Notes: generated by a model from the letters alone, not told the origin. A stretch of 64,000 nt of DNA from Nocardia cyriacigeorgica (GCF_005863245.1 NZ_VBUT01000003.1:186001-250000), one strand, 5' to 3'. Positions 1 through 10,554 are shown, counted from the first letter of the stretch. Numbers and translations: made by a program.

Positions 1-132
1 CGCGGTAGCGCGCCCGCGTCGGTCGTCGCCGCCAGCCCTATCACCGGCCGGACCTACACCATGAGCTGTTCGGAGCAGGATCGGCTCGTCACTTGCACCG
101 GCGGGGACAACGCCGTGGTGTACGTGTACTGA
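1..132 (+). CDS. C-terminal end of an unknown exported or envelope protein (5' truncated)
   Basis: The first reading frame is open from base 1 to a TGA at 130-132 and gives 43 residues ending in VVYVY. The visible part has two cysteines about nine residues apart (TMSCSEQDRL, VTCTGG) that could form a disulfide, and a beta-strand-like tail, as in small secreted domains. The start and any signal peptide lie outside the window. I do not recognise the family. The lipoprotein gene behind it starts about 245 bp later on the same strand. Confidence 0.5.
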   Translation, partial: RGSAPASVVAASPITGRTYTMSCSEQDRLVTCTGGDNAVVYVY

Positions 133-377
133 GGTCAGGCGAATCCGGTCGATTGTCCAGCAGTCGCGACGGCGAGATCGGTTGTGCGTAACCGGGTTCG
201 GTCGCGAGCCATCGGGTATTCTCGGCGCCCCGGGCCGTTGCCGCAGCAACGCAACAGGCGGCCCGGGCGCCGGACGAGTACGGTTTTCGGATGCTGCACC
301 GACACCGAGACCGGGGGGAGATCGCAACCAGAATGTGTCGAAACATGCCAACTGAACAAGCGGGACGCTTCCCGAAG

Positions 378-1247
378 ATGCGACAGCGGACGGCCCTGGT
401 CGTCGCCGTGCTGACCGCGCTACTGGTGGTCTCGTGCGGCAGCGAGACCGAGCCCGAGACCCCGGCCATGCCGAGTGTCACCGAGGCTGCGGCCAAGGCC
501 GAGCACGAGGGCCTGTCGATCGTCGTCCCCGGGACGCTGGCCGCCGACATCGCCGAGCTGAGCAAGAGCCAGCAGGGGCGGCTCGGCCTGGCGATCATGC
601 CGGTCGGCGGGGAAAAGCTGGTGACCTTCGGTGATTGGACCACCGGTCCGGCGTGGTCGACGATGAAGGTGCCGTTGGCCATTGCCGCGCTGCGCAAGAG
701 CCAGGGCAGCCCGTCGTATTCGACGACCGCCGCCATCACCGCCTCCGACAACTCCGCGGCCGACGCGCTGTGGCAGTCGCTGGGCACCCCGCAGGAGGCG
801 GCGCAGGCGGTGCAGTCGGTGTTGCGCGAGGGCGGTGACGCGGTCACCACCGTTCCCGCCACCAAGGCCAGGGCGGAGTTCTCGGCCTTCGGCCAGGCCG
901 AATGGGCACTGGCCGATCAGGTGCGCTTCGCCTCGCGGCTGCCGTGCCTGCCGGACTCGGCGGAGGTCGTCGCCTTGATGGGACAGATCATTCCGAATCA
1001 CCAGTGGGGGCTGGGTTCGGTCTTCGAGACCGCCGATTTCAAGGGCGGCTGGGGCCCCGATGCCGAAGGCGCCTATCTGGTGCGCCAATTCGGCCTGGTC
1101 CCGGCGGCGGGCGGGCAGATCGCGGTCGCGTTCGCCGCCCAGCCCGCGTCGGGCAACTTCTCCGACGGGATGACCATGCTGAACAAGATGGCGACGTTGA
1201 TTTCGCAGCATCTGCGCGAACTCAGCGGCGGGCAGTGCCCGGCCTGA
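378..1247 (+). CDS. Lipoprotein with a class A beta-lactamase-like serine hydrolase fold
   Basis: The 289-residue product begins with a signal peptide ending in a lipobox (LLVVSC), so it is probably lipid-anchored outside the membrane. The ATG at 378 is preferred to an upstream ATG at 291 because it places the charged n-region directly before the hydrophobic segment. Three elements of the serine beta-lactamase/DD-peptidase fold are visible: STMK near residues 94-97 (nucleophile S94, K97), SDN at 123-125, and KGG at 222-224. The spacing between the first two is about 30 residues shorter than in true class A enzymes, and no equivalent of the omega-loop glutamate is obvious. A cell-wall-related hydrolase or non-hydrolysing relative is likelier than a resistance enzyme. 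Confidence 0.75.
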   Translation: MRQRTALVVAVLTALLVVSCGSETEPETPAMPSVTEAAAKAEHEGLSIVVPGTLAADIAELSKSQQGRLGLAIMPVGGEKLVTFGDWTTGPAWSTMKVPLAIAALRKSQGSPSYSTTAAITASDNSAADALWQSLGTPQEAAQAVQSVLREGGDAVTTVPATKARAEFSAFGQAEWALADQVRFASRLPCLPDSAEVVALMGQIIPNHQWGLGSVFETADFKGGWGPDAEGAYLVRQFGLVPAAGGQIAVAFAAQPASGNFSDGMTMLNKMATLISQHLRELSGGQCPA

Positions 1248-1323
1248 GTCCGGCGGTCACTGTTACTCATCGTTCACGGGGGCGGGGCTCCATCGAGGCC
1301 CGATGCGAGGCAAGATAGCGGCC

Positions 1324-2358
1324 ATGCGCATCGGAGTCTTGACCGGAGGCGGAGACTGCCCAGGGCTGAATGCTGTGATCCGCGCCGTCGTACGCACCGC
1401 GAACGGGCGTTACGGTGACGCGATCGTCGGTTTCCAGGACGGCTGGCGCGGCCTACTCGAGGATCGCAAGATCCAGATCTTGAACGACGACCGAACCGAC
1501 CGGCTGCTCAACAAGGGCGGCACCATGCTCGGAACCGCACGCACCAATCCCGACGTGCTGCGCGACGGGCTCGGCCGGATCCAGCAGACCCTCGACGACA
1601 ACGGCATCGAGGCCCTCATCCCGATCGGCGGCGAAGGCACCCTCACCGCGGCCAGCTGGCTGTCCGACGAGGGTGTGCCGGTCGTCGGCGTGCCCAAAAC
1701 CATCGATAACGACATCGACTGCACCGACGTCACATTCGGCCACGACACCGCGCTGGCCATCGCCACCGAGGCGATCGACCGGTTGCACACCACCGCGGAA
1801 TCGCATCAGCGGGTCATGCTGGTCGAGGTCATGGGCAGGCACGCGGGCTGGATCGCGATCCACGCCGGCATGGCCGCGGGCGCACACCTCACGCTCGTAC
1901 CGGAGGTTCCGTTCGACGTGCAGCAGGTGTGCGCGATGATCAAGCGCCGTTTCCAGCGCGGCGACAAGCATTTCATCTGTGTGGTGGCCGAAGGATCGCA
2001 TCCCGCGCCGGATTCCGGATTCACCCTGCGTGAAGGTGGAATCGACGAGTTCGGGCACGAGCGGTTCACCGGCGTCGCCCAGCAATTGGGTGTGGAGATC
2101 GAGCGCCGGATCGGCAAGGAAGTCCGCACCACGGTGCTCGGGCACGTGCAGCGCGGCGGCAGCCCCACCCCCTACGACCGGGTGCTGGCCACGCGTTTCG
2201 GCCTGCATGCCGCCGAGGCCGTGCACGCCGGGCATTTCGGGCAGATGGTCGCGCTGCGCGGTACCGAGATCGGCCTTGTGCCGCTGTCGGAGGCCACCAA
2301 GCAGCTCAAGCGGGTCCCGGCCGAGCGGTATCGGGAAGCCGAGGCGTTCTTCGGCTGA
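1324..2358 (+). CDS. pfkA: 6-phosphofructokinase (ATP-type, actinobacterial group III)
   Basis: The 344-residue enzyme phosphorylates fructose 6-phosphate to fructose 1,6-bisphosphate in glycolysis. It shows the N-terminal nucleotide loop GGGDCPGLN, the catalytic block PKTIDND (base in TIDND), MGRHAGW for fructose 6-phosphate binding, and the C-terminal [18 protein letters not shown] keeps the glycine where PPi-dependent enzymes usually carry aspartate, while PKT has the lysine typical of this group. That combination matches ATP-dependent Streptomyces-type enzymes. The ATG at 1324 ([10 protein letters not shown]) fits the family start better than one seven codons upstream. Linkage to gatB matches mycobacteria. 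Confidence 0.95.
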   Translation: MRIGVLTGGGDCPGLNAVIRAVVRTANGRYGDAIVGFQDGWRGLLEDRKIQILNDDRTDRLLNKGGTMLGTARTNPDVLRDGLGRIQQTLDDNGIEALIPIGGEGTLTAASWLSDEGVPVVGVPKTIDNDIDCTDVTFGHDTALAIATEAIDRLHTTAESHQRVMLVEVMGRHAGWIAIHAGMAAGAHLTLVPEVPFDVQQVCAMIKRRFQRGDKHFICVVAEGSHPAPDSGFTLREGGIDEFGHERFTGVAQQLGVEIERRIGKEVRTTVLGHVQRGGSPTPYDRVLATRFGLHAAEAVHAGHFGQMVALRGTEIGLVPLSEATKQLKRVPAERYREAEAFFG

Positions 2359-2429
2359 GCGATCCGCCCGGCGCCGCATCGCCGCGAACCTTCCCCGGAA
2401 ACGCGTGCGCGATCAGTACTGTGAAGATC

Positions 2430-3836
2430 ATGCGTGCGCGACGAGTGGCGGTACTGGTGCTGTCCGTGGTGGCCGCGATGTTCGTGGCCGGCTGCTCGGA
2501 GGATTCGGGGTCGGGCTCCGATCCCGGCTCGAGTGTGGAGAACCCGGTGCTCGGCGACTGGCACGGCAAGATCGACGTGCCCGGGCAGCCGCTCGAGGTC
2601 GGGGTGAACTTCAGCGCCGTCGACAGCGCGACGATCGACATCCCGTCCCAGGGCGTCGCCGATGCCCCGCTGTCGGCGGTCACCGCGAAGGCCGACCAGG
2701 TGGAGTTCACCATTCCCGACATACCGGGTGATCCCACCTTCCACGGCCGTCTCGATTCCGCCGCCGGACAGATCACCGGTGACTTCACCCAGTCCGGGCA
2801 GACGTTCAAGCTGGTGATGGACAGGGGCGCGATTGCCGCCGCCGCCCGGCCGCAGGAACCGAAACCGCCGTTCCCGTACGTCTCCGAGGACGTCACCTAC
2901 TCCAACGGCGACATCACCATCGCGGGCACGCTCACCAAGCCGGACGGCGAGGGCCCGTTTCCGGCGGTGCTGATGCTGACCGGCAGCGGCCCGCAGGATC
3001 GCAACGAGGAACTGTTCGGGCACAAGCCGTTTCTGCTGATCGCCGATACCCTCACCCGCGCCGGGTACGCCGTGCTGCGCACCGATGACCGTGGTGTCGG
3101 CGGCACCAGCGGCAACCTGGACCAGGCCACCTACGACGACCTGGCGGGCGATGCCGCGGCCGGCGTGGACTATCTGCGTAGCCGCGGCGATATCGACCCG
3201 GCGCGCGTCGGCCTGTTCGGGCACAGCGAGGGAGGCTACCTCGCCCCGCTGGTCGCCTCGAAGCCCGACAGCGGGGTGGCGTTCGCCATCCTGATGGCCG
3301 GCCCCTCCGTCCCCGGCGGGGATGTGCTGATCGAACAGAACCGCGCACTGTTCGCGGCGGGCGGGGCGTCGCCGGAGGAGACCGACGCGCAGGTCGACTA
3401 CATCACCGCGCTGGCCGACGCGATGCGGGCAGGCGATCTCGACAAGGCCAGGCAGGTGGCGCGCGAGCACAACGAGACGCTGCCGGAAGGCCAGCGGATG
3501 ACCGACGAACAGATCGATGCGCTGCTCACCCCGTCGATGACGTCGTTCATGAGCTACGACCCCGCGCCCGCGCTGTCGGCGCTGCGGGTGCCGGTGCTCG
3601 CCTTCTTCGGCGAGAAGGATCTGCAGGTGCTGCCGAGCCAGAACGAACAGCCCATGCGCGATCTGCTCGCGGGCAACCCGGACGCCACCGTGCACACCTT
3701 CCCGGGACTCAACCACCTGATGCAGCCCGCCGGAACCGGGTTGCCCAGCGAATATTCGACCATCGAGACCACCATCGCGCCGGAGGTGCTCGACTACGTG
3801 CAGGACTGGCTCATCCAGCGGGTGCCGGCGAAATAA
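2430..3836 (+). CDS. Alpha/beta-hydrolase lipoprotein
   Basis: A 468-residue exported protein with a lipobox (MFVAGC) after an N-terminal hydrophobic helix. Residues about 40-140 look like a beta-rich accessory domain. The rest is an alpha/beta hydrolase: LMLTGSGPQDRN oxyanion region, GLFGHSEGG nucleophile elbow (serine), aspartate in FFGEKD and histidine in FPGLNHL near the end. This layout is seen in exported acyl-hydrolases or peptidases; the substrate is unknown. A GTG three codons upstream (2421) is an alternative start. It sits between pfkA and gatB on the same strand and may be co-transcribed with pfkA (71-bp gap). Confidence 0.8.
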   Translation: MRARRVAVLVLSVVAAMFVAGCSEDSGSGSDPGSSVENPVLGDWHGKIDVPGQPLEVGVNFSAVDSATIDIPSQGVADAPLSAVTAKADQVEFTIPDIPGDPTFHGRLDSAAGQITGDFTQSGQTFKLVMDRGAIAAAARPQEPKPPFPYVSEDVTYSNGDITIAGTLTKPDGEGPFPAVLMLTGSGPQDRNEELFGHKPFLLIADTLTRAGYAVLRTDDRGVGGTSGNLDQATYDDLAGDAAAGVDYLRSRGDIDPARVGLFGHSEGGYLAPLVASKPDSGVAFAILMAGPSVPGGDVLIEQNRALFAAGGASPEETDAQVDYITALADAMRAGDLDKARQVAREHNETLPEGQRMTDEQIDALLTPSMTSFMSYDPAPALSALRVPVLAFFGEKDLQVLPSQNEQPMRDLLAGNPDATVHTFPGLNHLMQPAGTGLPSEYSTIETTIAPEVLDYVQDWLIQRVPAK

Positions 3837-3901
3837 CCGCGTGCCGCGCGTGCGTGGACCGTCGGCGCGCCCGCCGGTAGCCCTTACATAGACTGTTCGC
3901 C

Positions 3902-5410
3902 ATGAGCGCACCTACCGTCGAGCTGATGGATTACGCCGATGTCGTGACCCGGTACGAGCCGGTGCTCGGCATGGAGGTTCACGTCGAGCTGTCCACCGCG
4001 ACCAAGATGTTCTGCGGGTGCCCCACCGAGTTCGGCGCCGAACCGAATACTCAGGTGTGCCCGGTGTGCCTCGGCCTGCCCGGCTCGCTGCCGGTGGTGA
4101 ACGAGAAGGCCGTCGAGTCGGCCATCCGCATCGGTCTGGCGCTCAACTGTTCGATCACCCCGTGGGGCCGGTTCGCGCGCAAGAACTACTTCTACCCGGA
4201 CCAGCCGAAGAACTACCAGATCAGCCAGTACGACGAGCCCATCGCCACCGACGGGCACCTGGATGTGGTGCTCGACGACGGCAGCACCTTCCGCGTCGAC
4301 ATCGAGCGCGCGCATATGGAAGAAGACACCGGCAAGTCGGTGCACATCGGTGGCGCGACCGGCCGCATCCACGGCGCCAGCCATTCGCTGCTCGATTACA
4401 ACCGGGCCGGGGTGCCGCTGATCGAGATCGTCACCAAGCCGATCACCGGTGCGGGGGAGCGGGCGCCGGAGGTGGCCCGCGCGTATGTGACGGCGCTGCG
4501 TGATCTGCTGAAGTCGCTGCACGTCTCCGACGTGAAGATGGAGCAGGGCTCGCTGCGCTGTGACGCCAATGTCTCGCTGATGCCGGTCGGCGCCACCGAA
4601 TTCGGCACCCGCACCGAGACCAAGAACGTCAACTCGCTGCGCAGCGTCGAGGTGGCGGTCCGCTACGAGATGCGCCGCCAGGCAGCGGTACTCGCCTCCG
4701 GCGGTTCGATCGTGCAGGAGACCAGGCATTTCCACGAGTCCGACGGCTCGACCTCGCCCGGGCGCCGCAAGGAGACCGCCGAGGACTACCGCTATTTCCC
4801 CGAGCCGGATCTGCGTCCGGTCGCCCCGGATGCCGAGTGGATCGAGCAGTTGCGCACCACGATTCCGGAATACCCGTGGCTGCGCCGCGCCCGTATCCAG
4901 TCCGACTGGGGCCTGTCGGATGAGGTGATGCGCGATCTGGTCAACGCCGGCGCCCTCGACCTGATCATCGCCACCGTCGACGCGGGCGCACCCGCCAACG
5001 AGGCCCGCTCCTGGTGGGTGGCCTACCTGACCGAGAAGGCCAAGGAACGCGAGGTCGCGCTTGAGGATCTGCCGATCACCCCCGCACAGGTGGCGGAGGT
5101 GATCACGCTGGTCGAGGCCAAGACGGTGAACAACAAGGTCGCCAAGCAGGTCGTGGACTTCGTACTGGCCGGTGAGGGCGATCCGGCGCAGATCGTGGAG
5201 GCCAAGGGCCTCGGCATGGTCAGCGATGAGGGCGCCCTGCAGGCCGAGGTCGACAAGGCCCTGGCCGCCAACCCCGATATCGCCGACAAGATCCGCTCGG
5301 GCAAGGTGCAGGCCGCGGGCAAGATCGTCGGTGACGTCATGAAGGCCACCCGCGGCCAGGCCGACGCGGCCCGCGTCCGCGAACTCGTGCTGGCCGCCTG
5401 CGGCGCCTGA
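3902..5410 (+). CDS. gatB: Aspartyl/glutamyl-tRNA(Asn/Gln) amidotransferase subunit B
   Basis: This 502-residue subunit of GatCAB phosphorylates and amidates misacylated Glu-tRNA(Gln) (and Asp-tRNA(Asn)) using ammonia channelled from GatA. The N-terminal kinase-like core is clear: EVHVELST, the CGCPTEFG...CPVCLGLPG zinc-site cysteines, and [19 protein letters not shown]. The C-terminal GatB/YqeY domain that binds the tRNA elbow is present from about residue 355. Length is normal. gatA and gatC are not in the window. A non-discriminating gltX and a tRNA-Gln gene lie about 35 kb away in this window. A strong hairpin terminator follows at 5426. Confidence 0.97.
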   Translation: MSAPTVELMDYADVVTRYEPVLGMEVHVELSTATKMFCGCPTEFGAEPNTQVCPVCLGLPGSLPVVNEKAVESAIRIGLALNCSITPWGRFARKNYFYPDQPKNYQISQYDEPIATDGHLDVVLDDGSTFRVDIERAHMEEDTGKSVHIGGATGRIHGASHSLLDYNRAGVPLIEIVTKPITGAGERAPEVARAYVTALRDLLKSLHVSDVKMEQGSLRCDANVSLMPVGATEFGTRTETKNVNSLRSVEVAVRYEMRRQAAVLASGGSIVQETRHFHESDGSTSPGRRKETAEDYRYFPEPDLRPVAPDAEWIEQLRTTIPEYPWLRRARIQSDWGLSDEVMRDLVNAGALDLIIATVDAGAPANEARSWWVAYLTEKAKEREVALEDLPITPAQVAEVITLVEAKTVNNKVAKQVVDFVLAGEGDPAQIVEAKGLGMVSDEGALQAEVDKALAANPDIADKIRSGKVQAAGKIVGDVMKATRGQADAARVRELVLAACGA

Positions 5411-5425
5411 TCTATCGCAGCCGAA

Positions 5426-5460
5426 AACGCCCTGTCCGCTGGATCAGCGGGCAGGGCGTT
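5426..5460 (+). terminator. Hairpin terminator after gatB
   Basis: Two 15-base arms (AACGCCCTGTCCGCT and AGCGGGCAGGGCGTT) pair with one G-U pair around a GGATC loop, followed by a short T-rich tail. It lies 15 bases past the gatB stop. It could also stop antisense reading from lppZ, whose stop is at 5609. Confidence 0.85.
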
Positions 5461-5608
5461 TCTGCGTTGTGGGCCGCATCTTCCGGGCTTGCGGCTTCAT
5501 CTGGCGTGCCGTGCACCTGCTGGGCCGGCTACCTCCGCTGCGCCCGATTCACTTCCTGAGCCGTCCGATCACCGCGACCATTCGCGATGATCGGACCGGC
5601 GAGCGGGA

Positions 5609-6721
5609 TCAGTCCGGCCCGCCGCCTCCTGCGGCCGGCGGCGGGATTCGCACGACGCGGTCGTCGAACGGCCCCGGCGTGCCGCCCTCGTTCTTGTTGA
5701 CGGTGGACACCCAGATCGTCCCGTCGCCGCCGGAGGCCGCACCGCTGAGCTGTCCGTACTTGTCCTGCGCCACCAGCGTGGGCGCCGCGGTCACCGCGTG
5801 TGTATCCGGATCGGTGACGGCCAGCGCCAGCGCCTTCGCGCCGGTCAGTGCGATCGCCACTCCGTCGGCCGCCGCCGCGCAGCCCGCGACACCGGGACGA
5901 TCCGGCCAGGTCCACGCCGTGCTGACGGCGCCGTCGGGTGCCAGCCGTTGCAACCGGTCCTCGGTGGCGGTGCGGTCGGTGATCCAGACACCTTGGGTGC
6001 TGTCGAGGCAGATATCGCCCGCGGTGCCGATCCCGGAGATCACCACCTCCGGTGACGCCGAACCGTTGGGGCTGGGCGAATTCACCCGCAGCAGCTTGCC
6101 CGCCAGCGACGACTGCGCCGCCGCCGCGCCGGGATTGCCCGCGTCGCCGGTGAGCACCAGCATCCGGTCCGGTGCGGTGAACTCGATGGCCCCGCGATTA
6201 CCGGTGGCGCCCTTCGGGATTCCGGTCAGCACCGGCTTGGGCGCGCCGCCGCCCTCGGCGATCCGCACCACCCGGTTATCGCTGCCGGTGGTGATGTAGG
6301 CGTAGAGCAGGCCGTCCTCGCCGTAGGTGGGCGAGAGCGCGAGATCGGTGAGTCCGCCGTCGCCGGAACCGTCGACCTCGACGCGCGCGATCTCCACCGG
6401 CGGCTGCTCGGGCACCACCTTCATGATCCGTCCGGTGCGCCGCTCGGTGACCAGCGCGGACCCGCCGAGCGAGACCAGGCCGCCGGTGGTGTCCAGACAC
6501 GTCGCCACCACCGCCGGATCGGGGTCGATGCACGGTCCGCTCGGGCGGGTTGTCGAGGTCGGCGGCCGATCGGGCTTCTTCGGCTCGATATTCGCGCCGT
6601 GCAGCGTCGGCTCGGGCGTGAACGGACTGGACGCGGAATCGTCGAACCGCGCGCAGCCACCCAGCAGCATCGAGCCGAGCACCACCCCCACCACCAAGCG
6701 CCTCGCGCCAACCGACTTCAT
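5609..6721 (-). CDS. lppZ: LppZ-like lipoprotein, glucose/sorbosone dehydrogenase-type beta-propeller
   Basis: The 370-residue protein has a lipoprotein signal (GSMLLGGC) and then an extracytoplasmic beta-propeller of the glucose/sorbosone dehydrogenase family. Repeating propeller strands include TDLALSPTYGEDGLLYAYIT, RGAIEFTAPDRMLVLTGD and ICLDSTQGVWITDRT. The family usually binds PQQ or a sugar-derived ligand, but activity of the mycobacterial ortholog LppZ (Rv3006) is not established. It is divergent from doxX (125-bp gap), the same neighbour as in M. tuberculosis, which supports the name. The proline/threonine-rich stretch after the lipid anchor is a likely flexible linker. Confidence 0.85.
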   Translation of the reverse strand: MKSVGARRLVVGVVLGSMLLGGCARFDDSASSPFTPEPTLHGANIEPKKPDRPPTSTTRPSGPCIDPDPAVVATCLDTTGGLVSLGGSALVTERRTGRIMKVVPEQPPVEIARVEVDGSGDGGLTDLALSPTYGEDGLLYAYITTGSDNRVVRIAEGGGAPKPVLTGIPKGATGNRGAIEFTAPDRMLVLTGDAGNPGAAAAQSSLAGKLLRVNSPSPNGSASPEVVISGIGTAGDICLDSTQGVWITDRTATEDRLQRLAPDGAVSTAWTWPDRPGVAGCAAAADGVAIALTGAKALALAVTDPDTHAVTAAPTLVAQDKYGQLSGAASGGDGTIWVSTVNKNEGGTPGPFDDRVVRIPPPAAGGGGPD

Positions 6722-6846
6722 ACCCCCAAACGTAACGGAAACCTCCGCCCGCGCGCCTGCCCACCCGCGTGGCCGAAACAGGTCAACCGGACACGCCGTC
6801 GCTCGAGAGGGTTAACCGGCGGGCGCGCGCGGCTTAGGCTGAACGG

Positions 6847-7749
6847 GTGAGCGACAAGTCGAAAGACGAGCCCGAATCCGCTGCGAGCACGGCGGAGCAG
6901 CGTGCGGTGTCATCGTCGGAGGGCGGCGTCGGCAGCCCCTACGATTCACCGACCGGTGAGTTCCCCGCGGTGGGCGACGAGCGCCCGAAGATGACCAAGC
7001 AGATCCCGCGCACCGAAGAGGAGCTGGGGCTAGACCCCGAGGTCGACGCCCCCGGCTCCGGCGCCGCCTCCGCGAAGGACGCCGCCGCGAACGACTCCGA
7101 TGCGAAGAGCACCGACCCGGACGCCACCTACGCCTATGCCAGCATTCCGCCCGCCGCTGCGCCGCCCACCGGCGCCGCGGCCAACCGAGTGCGTCGCCGC
7201 AATGGCGACAACCGGCGCGGCACCCTCGATCTCGGTCTGTTCCTGCTGCGGCTGGTCGTCGGCGGCACCTTCCTCTATCACGGCATGCAGAAGCTGGCGG
7301 GGTGGTTCGACGGCCCCGGCATCGACGGCACCCGCCAGATGATGGAGAAGGGCGGCTGGGATCATCCGTCGCTGTCGGCCGCGATGCTCATCGCCGGTGA
7401 GGTCGGCGGCGGCATCCTGCTCATCCTCGGCTTGGCCACGCCGCTGGCCGCTGGCGCCGTGCTGGCCGTCATTCTGGACGCCTGGGCTTGGAAGCAGGGC
7501 ATGCACCCAGACTTCCAGTACACGCAGGGCACCGGCGCGGTCGAGCTGGAGACCATCCTCGCCGGCACCGCCGCGGTCATCATCCTGACCGGTCCCGGCC
7601 GCTGGGCCCTCGACCGCAACCGCGGCTGGGCCACCCGTCCCGCCTGGGGCTCGTTCGTCGTGCTGCTGCTCGCGATCGCCGCGGCCGCGGGCGCCTACTG
7701 GTACCTGCACGGCGGCAACCCTCTGGTCGGCATCGGCCCCTTCGACTGA
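6847..7749 (+). CDS. DoxX-family membrane protein with a long disordered N-terminus
   Basis: The 300-residue product has two parts. Residues 1 to about 125 are acidic and Ser/Ala/Pro-rich without membrane segments, probably a cytoplasmic disordered tail. Residues about 128-300 form a four-helix DoxX domain (LGLFLLRLVVGGTFLYHGMQ, then GLATPLAAGAVLAVILDAWA and two more helices). The ortholog at this locus in M. tuberculosis is Rv3005c, reported to act with SodA and SseA in a membrane oxidoreductase complex; that role is transferred by homology only. Translation starts at a GTG. It ends at a 40-bp palindromic terminator shared with ilvD. Confidence 0.85.
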   Translation: MSDKSKDEPESAASTAEQRAVSSSEGGVGSPYDSPTGEFPAVGDERPKMTKQIPRTEEELGLDPEVDAPGSGAASAKDAAANDSDAKSTDPDATYAYASIPPAAAPPTGAAANRVRRRNGDNRRGTLDLGLFLLRLVVGGTFLYHGMQKLAGWFDGPGIDGTRQMMEKGGWDHPSLSAAMLIAGEVGGGILLILGLATPLAAGAVLAVILDAWAWKQGMHPDFQYTQGTGAVELETILAGTAAVIILTGPGRWALDRNRGWATRPAWGSFVVLLLAIAAAAGAYWYLHGGNPLVGIGPFD

Positions 7750-7767
7750 GCGAACGCGCGAAGCAAC

Positions 7768-7807
7768 AAGAAGGGCGCTCCCGTCAGCTGACGGGAGCGC
7801 CCTTCTT
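7768..7807. terminator. Bidirectional terminator between doxX and ilvD
   Basis: A perfect 40-base palindrome (arm begins AAGAAGGGCGCTCCCGTCAG) lies between the doxX stop (7749, plus strand) and the ilvD stop (7827, minus strand). The A-rich ends give a T-tract on either transcript, so it can terminate both convergent genes. Confidence 0.93.
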
Positions 7808-7826
7808 CATGGCCGAAGTCGCGCGC

Positions 7827-9668
7827 CTACTTCACGTACCGCACCGCACCCTTGTCGGCCGAGGTCGCCATCGCGGCGTACGCGCGCAGCGCGGTGGTCA
7901 CCGGCCGGTCCCGGTTGACCGGCTGCCACGGGTTCTCCCGCGCCTCCATCTTGGCGCGACGGTCGGCCAGCACGGCGTCGTCGACCAGCACCTCGAGGGT
8001 GCGGCTGGCGACGTCGATGCGGATCTGATCGCCGTCCTCCACCAGACCGATGACGCCGCCACTGGCCGCCTCGGGGGAGATGTGGCCGATCGACAGGCCC
8101 GAGGTGCCGCCGGAGAAGCGGCCATCGGTGATCAGCGCGCATTCCTTACCGAGGCCCGAGCCCTTGAGGAACGCGGTGGGGTGCAGCATCTCCTGCATGC
8201 CGGGGCCGCCGGCCGGACCCTCGTAGCGCACCACGATCACATCGCCGGGCTTGATCTTCTTGGCCAGGATCACCGACACGGCCTCCTCTTGGGATTCGAC
8301 CACCACGGCCGGCCCCTGGAAGGTGAACAGTTCCTCGTCGATGCCCGCGGTCTTGAGGATCGCGCCGTCGGGGGCGATATTGCCGCGCAGCACGACCAGT
8401 CCGCCCTCGGCGGTGTAGGCGTGCTCGAGGTCGCGGATGCAGCCGTTGGCGGCGTCGGTGTCGAGCGAGGACCAGCGGTTGTCGGTGGAGAACGGCTCGG
8501 TGGTGCGCACCCCGCCCGGCGCGGCGTGGAACAGTTCGATGGCCTCCTCGGAGGCCTTGCCGGAGCGGATGTCCCAGGTGTCGAGCCATTCGTCGAAGCT
8601 CGCGGTGTGCACCGTGGTCACATCGGTTTCCAGCAGGTTCGCCCGCCGCAGCTCGCCCAGCAGCGCGGGGATGCCGCCGGCGCGGTGCACGTCTTCCATG
8701 TGGTAGTCGGAGTTCGGCGCCACCTTCGACAGGGTGGGCACCCGGCGGCTGATCTCTTCGATGGTGTTCAGGTCGAAGTCGATCTCACCCTCCTGCGCGG
8801 CGGCCAGGGTGTGCAGCACGGTGTTGGTGGAACCGCCCATCGCGACGTCGAGGGCCATCGCATTGCGGAAAGCCTTGGCATTGGCGACATTGCGCGGCAG
8901 CACCGAGGCGTCGTCGTCGCGGTACCAGCGGGTGGCGATGTCGATGATGACGCGCCCCGCCTTCTCGAACAGGGCACGGCGTGCGGCGTGGGTGGCGAGG
9001 GTGGATCCGTTGCCGGGCAGGGCGAGTCCGAGTGCTTCGGTGAGGCAGTTCATCGAGTTCGCGGTGAACATGCCCGAGCATGAACCGCAGGTCGGGCAGG
9101 CGCTGCGCTCGACCTCGTCGAGTCCCTCATCGGTGACCGCGGAGTTGGCGCTCGCCGAGATCGCGGTGACGAGGTCGGTCGGGGCCTGCGCGACACCGCC
9201 GACCACGACGGCCTTGCCGGCCTCCATCGGGCCGCCGGAAACGAACACCGCGGGGATGTTGAGCCGCATGGCGGCATTGAGCATGCCGGGGGTGATCTTG
9301 TCGCAGTTGGAGATGCACACCAGCGCGTCGGCGGTGTGCGCGTTCACCATGTATTCCACCGAGTCGGCGATGATCTCGCGGCTGGGCAGCGAGTACAGCA
9401 TGCCGCCGTGGCCCATGGCGATGCCGTCGTCGACGGCGATGGTGTGGAACTCGCGCGGCACACCGCCGGCTTCGCGCACCGCGTCGGCGACGATCTCGCC
9501 GACGTCCTTGAGGTGCACGTGCCCTGGCACGAACTGGGTGTAGGAGTTGGCGATGGCGACGATCGGCTTACCGAAATCGGAGTCGGTCATACCGGTGGCC
9601 CGCCACAGGGCGCGGGCGCCTGCGGCATTGCGGCCGATGGTGGTGGTTCGTGAACGAAGCGGTGGCAT
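7827..9668 (-). CDS. ilvD: Dihydroxy-acid dehydratase
   Basis: The 613-residue enzyme dehydrates 2,3-dihydroxy-isovalerate and 2,3-dihydroxy-3-methylvalerate to the 2-keto acids of the valine/leucine/isoleucine pathway. It carries the family signatures [12 protein letters not shown] (Cys122) and [11 protein letters not shown] (Cys194/Cys197) that hold the Fe-S cluster, and [13 protein letters not shown] for the metal site. SDGRFSG-type residues near the C-terminus appear as [16 protein letters not shown]. Length is normal for the family. Placement near ilvBNC joins the pathway genes; in M. tuberculosis ilvD lies elsewhere. Confidence 0.97.
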   Translation of the reverse strand: MPPLRSRTTTIGRNAAGARALWRATGMTDSDFGKPIVAIANSYTQFVPGHVHLKDVGEIVADAVREAGGVPREFHTIAVDDGIAMGHGGMLYSLPSREIIADSVEYMVNAHTADALVCISNCDKITPGMLNAAMRLNIPAVFVSGGPMEAGKAVVVGGVAQAPTDLVTAISASANSAVTDEGLDEVERSACPTCGSCSGMFTANSMNCLTEALGLALPGNGSTLATHAARRALFEKAGRVIIDIATRWYRDDDASVLPRNVANAKAFRNAMALDVAMGGSTNTVLHTLAAAQEGEIDFDLNTIEEISRRVPTLSKVAPNSDYHMEDVHRAGGIPALLGELRRANLLETDVTTVHTASFDEWLDTWDIRSGKASEEAIELFHAAPGGVRTTEPFSTDNRWSSLDTDAANGCIRDLEHAYTAEGGLVVLRGNIAPDGAILKTAGIDEELFTFQGPAVVVESQEEAVSVILAKKIKPGDVIVVRYEGPAGGPGMQEMLHPTAFLKGSGLGKECALITDGRFSGGTSGLSIGHISPEAASGGVIGLVEDGDQIRIDVASRTLEVLVDDAVLADRRAKMEARENPWQPVNRDRPVTTALRAYAAMATSADKGAVRYVK

Positions 9669-9830
9669 GGGTGGGTCCTCGGTGGGTCGCGGGGGCTGGG
9701 ATGCGACGACGTCGAGCGGCTCGGCGGATCAGCCGGGGATGCCCGGCGGTCCGGCCGACGCACTGCTCGGCGTTTCCTCGACGTTACTCCCGCACCTGGC
9801 ACGGGCTGTGTGCCGGTGGGGGAGCGGGGA

Positions 9831-10445
9831 TCAGCTGCCCGGGGTGGTGTCGGTGTCGCGTGCGGCCGCGGTATCGGCCTCGCTGGGGGTCGGTGTGTCG
9901 CCGCCCGTGGTCGGGTCGGCGCCCGAACTGGGCTCGGTGGTGCCATCGGTAGTGGCCTCCGCCGATTCGATCGGCTCCGCGGGCCCGGCGAACGGGTCGG
10001 GGATTCGTCCGCCCGAAGCGTCCACCAGTTCGCGCAACCGGTCGTAGCTTACCGCCGGCAATTTGACCTCACTGTCGTCGTCGAGGTGCACCCGGACATA
10101 CCCACGCTTGGGAATACGGATGCCGCGCACCTGCGCCCAGTCGATATGGCGGGAGCCGAAGACCGTGCGCAGATCCAGTCCGGCGCCGGAGACCGTGGTC
10201 TGGGTGCGCAGAATCCACACCGACACCGCGATCGGCAGCGCGAACAGCCACCACAGCGCGGCGGGCCAGCCGACGAACGGGAAGAACACGCACAGCACCA
10301 GCACCAACACGCCGATGAAGTTCAGTCGTGTGATGCGGATGACACGGGCCGGTGTGCCCTCGCTCGCCTGACCACCCGTATCCGGCGCCGCGTCGGACGT
10401 GTGGGACGATTTAGCCGGTGGCACGGACTGATGCGGTGATGACAC
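9831..10445 (-). CDS. PH-domain membrane protein (Cfp6-like)
   Basis: The 204-residue protein has two adjacent membrane helices (LNFIGVLVLVLCVFFPFVG and WWLFALPIAVSVWIL), then a bacterial PH-like domain (TTVSGAGLDLRTVFGSRHID, VRGIRIPKRGYVRVHLDDD), then an acidic Thr/Glu/Asp-rich tail of about 60 residues. The arrangement and its location just upstream of and divergent from ilvB match mycobacterial Rv3004 (Cfp6). Function is unknown. Start is a GTG at 10445. The low-complexity tail may be disordered. Confidence 0.75.
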   Translation of the reverse strand: MSSPHQSVPPAKSSHTSDAAPDTGGQASEGTPARVIRITRLNFIGVLVLVLCVFFPFVGWPAALWWLFALPIAVSVWILRTQTTVSGAGLDLRTVFGSRHIDWAQVRGIRIPKRGYVRVHLDDDSEVKLPAVSYDRLRELVDASGGRIPDPFAGPAEPIESAEATTDGTTEPSSGADPTTGGDTPTPSEADTAAARDTDTTPGS

Positions 10446-10524
10446 ACCACCATCCTCGCATCATGGTGGACGGACTCGAGCACCCACTGTCGTCCCACAT
10501 AATGGGACGGCGTAGGCCAGCAGT

Positions 10525-10554
10525 TTGACTCTTCACCTCACGCACAAATACCGT
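10525..10554 (+). promoter_or_regulatory. Candidate promoter of the ilvB leader transcript
   Basis: TTGACT (10525-10530) is followed after 18 bases by TACCGT (10549-10554), which fits an actinobacterial TANNNT -10 element. A transcript starting about seven bases later would begin at or next to GTG 10562. That is the usual geometry of a leaderless mRNA and would make the leader peptide's start codon the first transcribed codon. Confidence 0.5.
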
